NCBI RefSeq assembly: GCF_002385225.1
Contig: NZ_DGDC01000036.1
Span: 1 to 24,029, forward strand
Origin: Psychrobacter sp. UBA3962
GTDB taxonomy: Bacteria; Pseudomonadota; Gammaproteobacteria; Pseudomonadales; Moraxellaceae
Reading direction: 5' to 3'
DNA length: 24,029 bases
In this document: in pieces, positions 8,801-14,388 of the stretch
How the letters are laid out: each line of letters starts with the position of its first letter
How positions within the stretch are numbered: the first letter of the stretch is position 1
Program-made: the position numbers and the translations under genes
Notes under the pieces: model-generated
Database searches by the model: none
The model's input: the letters and a program-made list of their open reading frames with translations, nothing else
What the model was told of the DNA's origin: nothing

Positions 8801-9301
8801 TTAATCTACGTCTTTGTATTTTTCGCGATGTGCTTTTTTCATCTCAAGATAAGTGTCGTTGGCTCGACATAAATCCCATTTCTGTTTAAATATTCTAGCC
8901 GACTCGGCTTTGATTGGATCTTCATCATCCCGAGGTAACTCTTCTCGGCCATGCGAACCACTTTGGCCTTTTTTATCGTCAGGCACGGGGCCTTTATATT
9001 TTTTGCCGCCCTTATGATTGGCATAACGGCGGGCACGGGTATAGCCCATCTGCAAAAACTTGCGCGCCATATCGGCACCCACAAAATCACCTTGCTCTAA
9101 ATAATCCAAGAACATCTGATAAATTTTATCACTGCTCTCAGTAGCAACGTCAGGGGTGGCAAAGCGCCAATGTGGTAGGATTTCGGACTTATAAGGCTCA
9201 ACTAATAGAACCCCTTGCTCACCACGGCCCACGCGGTATAGCTCTGGGTGCTCGCGTAAGTTTAGCGATTTATAGTCTAGGCTGTAGTCAAATTCACGCA
9301 T
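8801..9301 (-). CDS. DUF4385 family protein
   Basis: A 166-residue cytoplasmic protein recognised from its conserved N-terminal half (FDYSLDYKSLNLREHPELYR, then GEQGVLLVEPYKSEILPHWRF), typical of the DUF4385 family. The family has no assigned function. The middle (EQGDFVGADMARKFLQMGYTRARR) resembles a helical surface. The C-terminal half is highly charged, rich in Lys, Asp, Glu and Gly, and includes a flexible KKGQSGSHGREELPRDDED stretch. There are no membrane segments or export signal. A GTG at 9313 is in frame, but the ATG at 9301 has a GGA at suitable spacing and matches where family members begin, so 9301 is chosen. A fair promoter lies at 9337-9364. It heads a likely transcript with gph and the methyltransferase. 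Confidence 0.83.
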   Translation of the reverse strand: MREFDYSLDYKSLNLREHPELYRVGRGEQGVLLVEPYKSEILPHWRFATPDVATESSDKIYQMFLDYLEQGDFVGADMARKFLQMGYTRARRYANHKGGKKYKGPVPDDKKGQSGSHGREELPRDDEDPIKAESARIFKQKWDLCRANDTYLEMKKAHREKYKDVD

Positions 9302-9577
9302 AACAACATCCACATTGCAGATTTGTAGATAGCAGATTTATAGACAAAAAAGGACACTTGTCTAAACAGTATAGCTGCCAAAAGCCAGCAGTAAATACCG
9401 ACTCTGTAACCTGAAGGCTAGCGAAGGGCTATTAAAAGGCTAGATGATGAGCGTGTTAGGGATACGTATTAACAGAAGGGCGTGTAGATAAGTTAACAAA
9501 AGGGTTAACCTGATTTTGTCACTTAGAGTAGGTTTAGGTTATAAACTTATAACGATAAAAAATCACAACCATAAAAA
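9302..9577. other. Intergenic region between the DUF4385 gene and the tRNA-Phe terminator
   Basis: With the adjoining terminator and spacer up to 9639 this is about 340 bp without a protein gene. It holds the probable promoter of the DUF4385-gph-methyltransferase run at 9337-9364. The rest is AT-rich, with no ORF or fold that I can support. Confidence 0.4.
9337..9364 (-). promoter_or_regulatory. Probable sigma70 promoter for DUF4385-gph-methyltransferase
   Basis: On the minus strand a -35 TAGACA (9364-9359, five of six consensus) and a -10 TATAAA (9342-9337, five of six) are separated by 16 bases. The -10 lies 35 bp upstream of the chosen ATG at 9301. This is a pattern match only. Confidence 0.42.
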
Positions 9578-9606
9578 AACCCTCAAACTAAATTAGCTCG
9601 AGGGTT
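9578..9606 (-). terminator. Terminator downstream of tRNA-Phe
   Basis: A 7-bp stem AACCCTC/GAGGGTT (9600-9606 with 9578-9584) has a 15-base loop. On the minus strand it is followed by a run of T, about 34 bp past the tRNA 3' end. Confidence 0.7.
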
Positions 9607-9639
9607 ATTTATGCTGTTAAGCAGTATTCGGTATAAAGA

Positions 9640-9715
9640 TGGTGGCTCGAGGCAGAATCGAACTGCCGACACAAGGATTTTCAATCCTTTGCTCTACCAA
9701 CTGAGCTATCGAGCC
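9640..9715 (-). tRNA. tRNA-Phe (anticodon GAA)
   Basis: A 76-nt cloverleaf on the minus strand. The acceptor stem GGCTCGA/TCGAGCC is perfect (9709-9715 with 9644-9650), with discriminator A and an encoded 3' CCA at 9642-9640. The D-loop has AGCTCAGTTGGTAGAGC, the anticodon arm is AAGGA-TTGAAAA-TCCTT with anticodon GAA, and the T-arm carries GTTCGATTC. All positions fit a canonical bacterial tRNA that decodes UUC/UUU. It stands alone with its own strong promoter and terminator. No integrase or attachment duplication was seen next to it. Confidence 0.97.
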
Positions 9716-9732
9716 GTCTTTATGAGGTCGCT

Positions 9733-9761
9733 ATTAAACTAAATATTTGATGACCTGTCAA
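9733..9761 (-). promoter_or_regulatory. Strong sigma70 promoter of tRNA-Phe
   Basis: On the minus strand a perfect -35 TTGACA (9761-9756) and a -10 TTTAAT (9738-9733, five of six) are separated by exactly 17 bases. The -10 lies 17 bases upstream of the mature tRNA 5' end, as expected for a stable-RNA promoter. Confidence 0.8.
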
Positions 9762-9832
9762 CCCTTTTTCTGAAAATAAATAAAAATAGTTGAAATAATA
9801 TGAAATAAAGGTCGAATATTCAGAATTAGCCG

Positions 9833-10264
9833 CTATTTTACCCGAATTAATTCATATTCGCTCATAATTCTATGAACTTGCTCGTCAACAGGCATAAATT
9901 GACGAACCCCTTTTTTAATCTCTTTATCATATACCATTTTAATAAACTTGGCATCGATGCCGCGATTAACGTTTTCAGGATGCATTGCCAAATACTGCAG
10001 ACGCTTGGTATCGGTCTGACCATCATCAAAGCAGCCAATAACGGCAATGGGCTTATCATTAAACATACCCACATACATCAGGGCACCCCGTTTAAAAGCG
10101 GTCTCAAAAAGAGCCAGCACCGACTCGCTATCTTTTAGGTCGCCTATATTGGCATTTTCAGCAGTATAGAGCTTGGCAATACGCTCACGCAGCTCACCGT
10201 CATGAGTGGTCTCGCGCATAATAGGCGCGTCAAAAGAATTAATGGCAACAGCTTCTAATGGCAT
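9833..10264 (-). CDS. PanZ-like GNAT-fold acetyl-CoA sensor (putative)
   Basis: A 143-residue small soluble protein. The middle and C-terminal part looks like a minimal GNAT fold: MYVGMFNDKPIAVIGCFD (about 63-80, the beta2-beta3 hairpin), LQYLAMHPENVNRGIDAKFIKMVYD (about 89-113, the beta4 strand and the acetyl-CoA-binding loop and helix), then a short C-terminal strand. PanZ/PanM proteins bind acetyl-CoA and promote maturation of aspartate decarboxylase PanD; distant relatives are common in Moraxellaceae. The acetyl-CoA loop lacks the full Q/RxxGxG/A pattern (VNRGID here), so catalytic acetyltransfer is doubtful and a sensor role is more likely. No panD lies in the window. The start has a strong GGGAGG five bases upstream, and this ribosome-binding site lies inside an inverted repeat. 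Assignment is by fold impression, not close similarity. Confidence 0.55.
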   Translation of the reverse strand: MPLEAVAINSFDAPIMRETTHDGELRERIAKLYTAENANIGDLKDSESVLALFETAFKRGALMYVGMFNDKPIAVIGCFDDGQTDTKRLQYLAMHPENVNRGIDAKFIKMVYDKEIKKGVRQFMPVDEQVHRIMSEYELIRVK

Positions 10265-10267
10265 ACA

Positions 10268-10282
10268 AACCTCCCAGAGGTT
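10268..10282 (-). promoter_or_regulatory. Inverted repeat covering the PanZ-like gene's ribosome-binding site
   Basis: A perfect 6-bp inverted repeat, AACCTC-tgg-GAGGTT on the minus strand, includes the GGGAGG Shine-Dalgarno sequence, five bases before the ATG at 10264. In mRNA the small hairpin would hide the ribosome-binding site. Confidence 0.35.
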
Positions 10283-10359
10283 GAACTGTGAGTTTAAATA
10301 AAAAGGGGCTTAAATTAAATTTATATCAGTATTTTAGCAAACTATCTGCGTTTAAAGGG

Positions 10360-10371
10360 GCCATATATGGC
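10360..10371. promoter_or_regulatory. 12-bp perfect palindrome in the panZ-like/hisB intergenic region
   Basis: GCCATATATGGC is a perfect 12-bp palindrome midway between the divergent PanZ-like gene and hisB. Its size and position suit an operator for a dimeric regulator. No regulator is named from the sequence, and a chance palindrome is possible. Confidence 0.3.
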
Positions 10372-10455
10372 TTAAAAGTATTACCTTTGCTATCATCAAG
10401 TGATGTTTGTTGTTTTTATCGCTATTTAGCGACTGTTAACGGGTATTGTTCTTTT

Positions 10456-10485
10456 ATTAACCAACCAATTATTAACGAGCCAATT
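10456..10485. repeat. Two-copy 15-bp tandem repeat upstream of hisB
   Basis: ATTAACCAACCAATT (10456-10470) is followed directly by ATTAACGAGCCAATT (10471-10485), 13 of 15 identical. It lies just upstream of the hisB ribosome-binding site. Confidence 0.6.
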
Positions 10486-10508
10486 ATTTATTAGTGAGCC
10501 TTACTGCC

Positions 10509-11135
10509 ATGACTACTGAAATAAATTTAAATCCAGCCAATCGTCCCAATCGTGTTGCCAGCGTAGAGCGTAATACTGCCGAGACTCAAGTGAGTGTGAC
10601 TGTCAACCTAGATGGGACAGGTCAGGGTAAAATTGACACAGGTGTGCCTTTTTTAGATCACATGCTAGACCAAATCAAACGTCACGGACTTTTTGATCTA
10701 GACATCACTTGTAAGGGCGACACTTATATCGATGACCACCACAGTGTGGAAGATACCGGAATTACCTTAGGTCAGGCGTTTGCCAAAGCTTTGGGTGACA
10801 AAAAGGGCATTCGTCGCTATGGCCACTTCTATGCGCCATTAGATGAGTCATTAACCCGTGCGGTGGTAGACATCTCGGGTCGCCCAGGTCTGCACATGGA
10901 CATTCCTTTTACACGCTCACACGTGGGCAGCTTTGATGTGGACTTATTCAGCGAATTCTTCTTCGGTTTTGTAAACCACGCTTGGATGACCGTACACCTA
11001 GATAACTTAAAAGGCAAAAACAGTCATCACCAAATCGAATGTACCTTTAAGGCTTTTGCCCGTGCCTTACGTATGGCGTGTGAATACGATGAGCGTGCGC
11101 TAAATACATTGCCGTCTACCAAAGAAGCGTTATAG
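10509..11135 (+). CDS. hisB: Imidazoleglycerol-phosphate dehydratase HisB
   Basis: The monofunctional dehydratase of histidine biosynthesis, which converts imidazole glycerol phosphate to imidazole acetol phosphate in the cytoplasm. It lacks the HAD phosphatase half found in E. coli HisB. It shows the two metal-binding repeats: FLDHMLDQIKRHG, then DDHHSVEDTGI, and later VNHAWMTVHL and NSHHQIECTFKAFARALR, with the conserved His and Glu residues for Mn. A GTG at 10494 extends the frame by five residues but has no ribosome-binding site. The ATG at 10509 has GTGAG ten bases upstream and is preferred, giving 208 residues, slightly longer than the usual 195-200. A terminator follows at 11199-11231. 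Confidence 0.95.
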   Translation: MTTEINLNPANRPNRVASVERNTAETQVSVTVNLDGTGQGKIDTGVPFLDHMLDQIKRHGLFDLDITCKGDTYIDDHHSVEDTGITLGQAFAKALGDKKGIRRYGHFYAPLDESLTRAVVDISGRPGLHMDIPFTRSHVGSFDVDLFSEFFFGFVNHAWMTVHLDNLKGKNSHHQIECTFKAFARALRMACEYDERALNTLPSTKEAL

Positions 11136-11198
11136 TCTGCCTCGTAAATACTTTGCTTCGTAAAAAGCTAAGCTAAATAGTTAAAAGACTAGAAATAG

Positions 11199-11231
11199 AG
11201 ACTGGAGGCGTAAAGCTTCCGGTCTTTTTTT
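11199..11231 (+). terminator. Rho-independent terminator after hisB
   Basis: An 11-bp stem (11199-11209 with 11215-11225, two G-U pairs), a GTAAA loop and a run of seven T. It separates hisB from hisH, 64 bp past the hisB stop. Confidence 0.88.
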
Positions 11232-11324
11232 ATGGCAATTAAATTTAGTCCCCCAAAGTCATAAAAGCCGTTTATAATTTATTGAGTTATATAGTAAAAA
11301 CCAATAAGCCAAAGAGACCAATTT

Positions 11325-11960
11325 ATGACCAAAATCGCACTTTTAGACTACGGCATGGGCAACCTGCATTCTGCCAGCAAGGCATTATCGGCAGTGGGGG
11401 CTGAGGTGTCGATTACCAATGATCCTAAGATCATTCGTGCGGCGGATAAAATCGTATTCCCAGGCGTTGGGGCAATGCGCGATTGTATGGCTCAAATGCG
11501 CGAGCAGGGCATCGATAAGGTAGTGCAAGAAGCTGCGTTTAACAAGCCGGTCATGGCCATTTGTGTCGGTATGCAGGCCCTGTTTACCGAATCATTGGAG
11601 TTTGAGCATACTCAATGCTTAGACATCGTTTCCGGTCAGGTCAAAAAGTTTGATCCAAGTTGGACAGATGAGCAGGGAGCGACCATTAAGATTCCACATA
11701 TGGGTTGGAACACCATCTCTGGTATGGATCGCAGTCATCCCCTTTGGCAGGGAATTGATGAGCATGCGCATTTTTACTTTGTACACAGCTATTACTGTGC
11801 CCCTGAAGACAGTTCGTTAACAGCTGCTGTCTGTGATTACGGCCAGCCCTTTTGTGCCAGTATCCTAAAAGACAATCTTTTTGCTACTCAGTTTCACCCT
11901 GAAAAGAGCCATAAAGATGGGCTACAGCTCTTGAAGAACTTTGTTGAGTGGCAGATTTAA
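11325..11960 (+). CDS. hisH: Imidazole glycerol phosphate synthase glutaminase subunit HisH
   Basis: The glutamine amidotransferase subunit that feeds ammonia to HisF to form imidazole glycerol phosphate and AICAR. It is a class I glutaminase of 211 residues. The N-terminal LLDYGMGNLHSASKAL is typical of HisH. The oxyanion motif is FPGVGA (45-50). The nucleophile is C80 in AICVGMQAL, and H191 and E193 in ATQFHPEKS complete the triad. The ATG has an AGAG-type site upstream. Although hisB precedes it by 189 bp on the same strand, a strong terminator lies between, so it needs its own promoter; a TATAAT stands at 11273-11278 without a clear -35. hisA and hisF are not in the 12 kb that follow. Confidence 0.96.
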   Translation: MTKIALLDYGMGNLHSASKALSAVGAEVSITNDPKIIRAADKIVFPGVGAMRDCMAQMREQGIDKVVQEAAFNKPVMAICVGMQALFTESLEFEHTQCLDIVSGQVKKFDPSWTDEQGATIKIPHMGWNTISGMDRSHPLWQGIDEHAHFYFVHSYYCAPEDSSLTAAVCDYGQPFCASILKDNLFATQFHPEKSHKDGLQLLKNFVEWQI

Positions 11961-12000
11961 GGGTTACTAAGCGTTTTCTTTTTTAATTAGCCCAATAATC

Positions 12001-12037
12001 AAAACCGCGATGAGCTCAAACCAGTCGCGGTTTTTTT
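12001..12037 (+). terminator. Rho-independent terminator after hisH
   Basis: A 9-bp stem AAACCGCGA/TCGCGGTTT (12002-12010 with 12025-12033), a 14-base loop and a run of T, about 40 bp after the hisH stop. Confidence 0.88.
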
Positions 12038-12206
12038 ATATAGCACAGTTTAAATTAGCTTAACTAGTATTTCATTAAGACAAACAACACCAACAAAGCC
12101 TAACCCTACCGTTAGTTTTGTCGCCTATACTAAGGCTTTACTTTGGGTGGTTTAGAGTCTTGAAAGACGGTACAGCATTTGTTGCGTAATAAGTTTGGAG
12201 TCAAAA

Positions 12207-12542
12207 TTGGTTGGGTTTCAACAGTTTAAAATATATGTCACTGATTTTACGGGATTAGATCGAGATTCTCTGCATATCTATGTCGGCATAGGGGTGTTTT
12301 TATTTAGCCTGTTGGTAACACGACCCTTTGTGCAACGCCACCTAACCCGGCTTAATATTGCGCTGCTGGTGGCTACCTTCTTTGCGCTTTTAGGCGAGTA
12401 TTTAGACTTAAGTCATAACTACCCAAATATTACTGGCGAACATCTACGGCTGAGTATTCACGATATTATTAATACCTGCTTTTGGCCGTACGCGCTATAT
12501 GCAGTGAACCGTTGGACCTCCTTGTTTGATAAGCATAGTTAG
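12207..12542 (+). CDS. Small inner-membrane protein, unknown function
   Basis: About 111 residues, not recognised as a named family. Membrane helices are visible at about 24-42 (IYVGIGVFLFSLLVTRPF), 48-66 (LNIALLVATFFALLGEYLDL), and possibly near the C-terminus (IINTCFWPYALYAVNR). The conserved-looking HDIINTCFWP turn resembles small membrane proteins annotated only as hypothetical. The start is a TTG: the frame opens with TTG at 12195, but the TTG at 12207 has GGAG six bases upstream and is preferred. No ATG start is available near the N-terminus. It stands alone between terminators (12001-12037 and 12624-12652), so it is probably a single-gene transcript. Confidence 0.6.
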   Translation: MVGFQQFKIYVTDFTGLDRDSLHIYVGIGVFLFSLLVTRPFVQRHLTRLNIALLVATFFALLGEYLDLSHNYPNITGEHLRLSIHDIINTCFWPYALYAVNRWTSLFDKHS

Positions 12543-12550
12543 CGAGTCAT

Positions 12551-12584
12551 AGTAAGTTACTAAAAATAGTGAGTTACTAAAAAT
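12551..12584. repeat. Two-copy 17-bp tandem repeat
   Basis: AGTAAGTTACTAAAAAT (12551-12567) is followed by AGTGAGTTACTAAAAAT (12568-12584), 16 of 17 identical. It lies just after the stop of the small membrane protein gene. Confidence 0.7.
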
Positions 12585-12623
12585 AGCGGTTTAATTTAAG
12601 CGCTAAATCCTATACTTTAAGGG

Positions 12624-12652
12624 AAGCTTCTTTTATTTTAAGAGGCTTTTTT
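12624..12652 (+). terminator. Probable terminator after the small membrane protein gene
   Basis: A 9-bp stem AAGCTTCTT/AAGAGGCTT (12624-12632 with 12640-12648, one G-U pair), a 7-base loop, then a run of six T ending at 12652. Confidence 0.6.
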
Positions 12653-12670
12653 CTATTTTAAGAGGTTTTT
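12631..12670. repeat. Two-copy 20-bp tandem repeat upstream of the crotonase gene
   Basis: Two adjacent 20-bp units (12631-12650 and 12651-12670) share the core TATTTTAAGAGG followed by a T-rich tail. The first unit overlaps the terminator hairpin, so a duplicated terminator half is one possible origin. Confidence 0.6.
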
Positions 12671-12699
12671 CATTTTAAATAATATATCAAGGATGAGAT

Positions 12700-13527
12700 A
12701 TGACACAGCAAACCGCAACGAATACCTCAGTAGCCACACAACCAGATCCGTTAGTTATCCGTCAGGACAGCAGTGATAATAGCGGTGTGGTGACCCTGAC
12801 CTTAAACAACCCCAAACAATTTAATGCTTTATCGGTGGCCTTGCTTACTGCGCTGCAAAAAGAGCTGGATGAAATTGAAAAAGACAAGTCTATCCGAGTG
12901 GTGGTGATTGCGGCAGAAGGCAAAGCGTTTTGTGCCGGTCACAACCTAAAAGAGATGCGCGCCCATTCTGAGAGAGAATTTCATCAGGATCTTTTTAATC
13001 AGTGTAGTCAGATGATGCTGACCCTAAACCGCATGCCACAAGTTGTCATTGCCAAAGTGCAAGGCATTGCTACCGCAGCAGGGTGCCAATTGGTGGCCTC
13101 GTGTGATTTAGCAGTGGCCTCGACTACCGCCAAGTTTGCCACATCAGGCATTAATGTGGGGCTGTTTTGTTCCACGCCTGCAGTAGCGGTCAGTCGCAAT
13201 CTATCTCCCAAACAGGCTTTTGAAATGCTGATTACCGGTGAGTTTATCGATGCCGAGACAGCGGTGGCACAAGGTTTAATTAACCGAGTGGCAGAGCCTG
13301 AGCAACTAGACAATGAACTGCAGGCGTTGATCCAAGCCATTATCGGCAAATCTCCTGTGGCCACAGCCACCGGTAAGCAGATGTTTTATAACCAGCTAAG
13401 CATGAGCCTGCCAGACGCTTATGACTATGCCAGCCAAGTCATGGTCGATAATATGATGGCGAAAGATGTGGCAGAAGGCATTGATGCTTTTATTGAAAAG
13501 CGACAAGCTGTGTGGACAGGGCATTAA
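12700..13527 (+). CDS. Enoyl-CoA hydratase/isomerase family protein (ECHDC3-like crotonase)
   Basis: A 275-residue crotonase-fold protein. The CoA-binding/oxyanion motif FCAGHNLKEM is at 77-86. The second oxyanion region GIATAAGCQLVASCD (122-136) and SGINVGLFCSTPAVAVSR (149-166) follow closely the ECHDC3 subgroup, known from mammals and many proteobacteria, whose exact reaction is not settled. In classical enoyl-CoA hydratase two glutamates (rat E144 and E164) activate water; the aligned residues here are Q130 and G150, so ordinary hydration of crotonyl-CoA is doubtful. The N-terminal 20 residues are a Thr/Gln-rich extension. The start has AAGGA six bases before the ATG. It appears to be a single gene, ended by the hairpin at 13576-13610. 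Confidence 0.88.
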   Translation: MTQQTATNTSVATQPDPLVIRQDSSDNSGVVTLTLNNPKQFNALSVALLTALQKELDEIEKDKSIRVVVIAAEGKAFCAGHNLKEMRAHSEREFHQDLFNQCSQMMLTLNRMPQVVIAKVQGIATAAGCQLVASCDLAVASTTAKFATSGINVGLFCSTPAVAVSRNLSPKQAFEMLITGEFIDAETAVAQGLINRVAEPEQLDNELQALIQAIIGKSPVATATGKQMFYNQLSMSLPDAYDYASQVMVDNMMAKDVAEGIDAFIEKRQAVWTGH

Positions 13528-13575
13528 TGCCCCGAATGGCTAACTGACCAGCCAACTAACTAATGAAATCAAATG

Positions 13576-13610
13576 ACCCAGCCTAAAAATTTGTTTTGGT
13601 TGGGTTTTTT
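13576..13610 (+). terminator. Terminator after the crotonase gene
   Basis: An 8-bp stem ACCCAGCC/GGTTGGGT (13576-13583 with 13598-13605, one G-U pair), a 14-base AT-rich loop, and a run of T to 13610. Confidence 0.75.
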
Positions 13611-13650
13611 ATTGCCTTTCCTGTAAACACTTAGTTGTTTATTTTTGATG

Positions 13651-13680
13651 TTGGCTTTATTGTTTCTTTTTATTTATAAT
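13651..13680 (+). promoter_or_regulatory. Probable promoter of the dioxygenase/PLP-enzyme pair
   Basis: A -35 TTGGCT (13651-13656) and a perfect -10 TATAAT (13675-13680), 18 bases apart. The -10 ends 32 bp before the chosen ATG at 13713, leaving a short 5' leader. This is a pattern match only. Confidence 0.48.
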
Positions 13681-13712
13681 CATTCAAACTATAAGTTATG
13701 ACAAGGATGATT

Positions 13713-14345
13713 ATGACTACTCCCTTTTATTTAAAACTTGGTAAGCTCTCTGAAACCAACGTTCAACAGTTGGCCCCTTCTTTTTTGAATATTCCCGAAA
13801 ACGAGTATAAAGACGGCGATTATCGTTTGCGTCGTTATAGCGCTTTTACTTTCAGTGGCAATAAAGTCAATAAATTGCCTTACCGGCCCTTTAAGCAATC
13901 TAGTGAACTGAATAAGTTTCAGGGCGATATCGCGCGCGACTATCCTGATATTGAAGCGTCTTGCTATGAAAGCAATGCTTTTCAAGAGATGTTTGCTCAG
14001 TTTTACAGCAATGCGGAACTTCCTGTAGACACAGAGGTTGAGGTGCATCAGCTACGTATGCGTGCTAAGCCCAACCAAACCATTGCTATTGCACCAGAAG
14101 GGGTGCATCAAGATGGGTTTAATCGTATTGGTATGTTCTTCGTTAATTATGAAAATTTAACCGGTGGTGAGCTGTATGTGCATGAAACGCAAGACAGCAA
14201 ACCTATGCTGGATCACCTATTTAAAGAGGGTGAGTTTCTAGTATTAAACGATGCGCTTTTTTGGCACAGCGCCAATGATGTACAGGCCAATCAAGAAACC
14301 GGCTATTTTGATATGTTTGTCATCACCGGTGACAAAATTAAGTAG
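13713..14345 (+). CDS. 2OG-Fe(II) dioxygenase family protein (PF10014-like)
   Basis: A 210-residue protein of the BsmA/isoleucine-hydroxylase type of 2-oxoglutarate/Fe(II) oxygenases; characterised relatives hydroxylate free aliphatic amino acids. The iron triad is visible: H132 and D134 in EGVHQDGFN, and H185 in LFWHSAN. Between them lie typical jellyroll strands (RIGMFFVNY, GGELYVHE, GEFLVLND). After the distal His the family often has an Arg that binds the 2OG carboxylate; here the stretch 186-210 has no Arg and shows YFDMFVITG. Three ATGs (13698, 13707, 13713) are in frame; only 13713 has AAGGA at a proper five-base spacing. No signal peptide is present. The class-V PLP enzyme gene follows after 43 bp with an almost identical ribosome-binding context, so the two are probably cotranscribed. 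Confidence 0.85.
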   Translation: MTTPFYLKLGKLSETNVQQLAPSFLNIPENEYKDGDYRLRRYSAFTFSGNKVNKLPYRPFKQSSELNKFQGDIARDYPDIEASCYESNAFQEMFAQFYSNAELPVDTEVEVHQLRMRAKPNQTIAIAPEGVHQDGFNRIGMFFVNYENLTGGELYVHETQDSKPMLDHLFKEGEFLVLNDALFWHSANDVQANQETGYFDMFVITGDKIK

Positions 14346-14388
14346 CGGCTCAAGTCGCTGTCTTTTAAATGCATAACAAGGATTGCTT

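Noticed and set aside
9640..9715. tRNA-Phe as an integration site for a genomic island
   Set aside because: No integrase, no duplicated tRNA 3' end nearby, and ordinary chromosomal genes on both sides.
10288..10494. 68-codon plus-strand frame upstream of hisB, with GAGG seven bases before a GTG
   Set aside because: The spacing is good, but the GAGG is explained by the symmetric repeat of the PanZ-like ribosome-binding site. The composition (many Cys/Tyr/Leu/Ile, no domain) looks non-coding, and the 12-bp palindrome and 15-bp tandem repeat lie inside it. It is not a his leader peptide: there is no His run.
13008..13370. 120-codon minus-strand frame inside the crotonase gene
   Set aside because: Antisense shadow of a well-supported gene.
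13731..14048. 105-codon minus-strand frame inside the dioxygenase gene
   Set aside because: Antisense shadow; the plus-strand frame has the iron-binding motif and a proper start.
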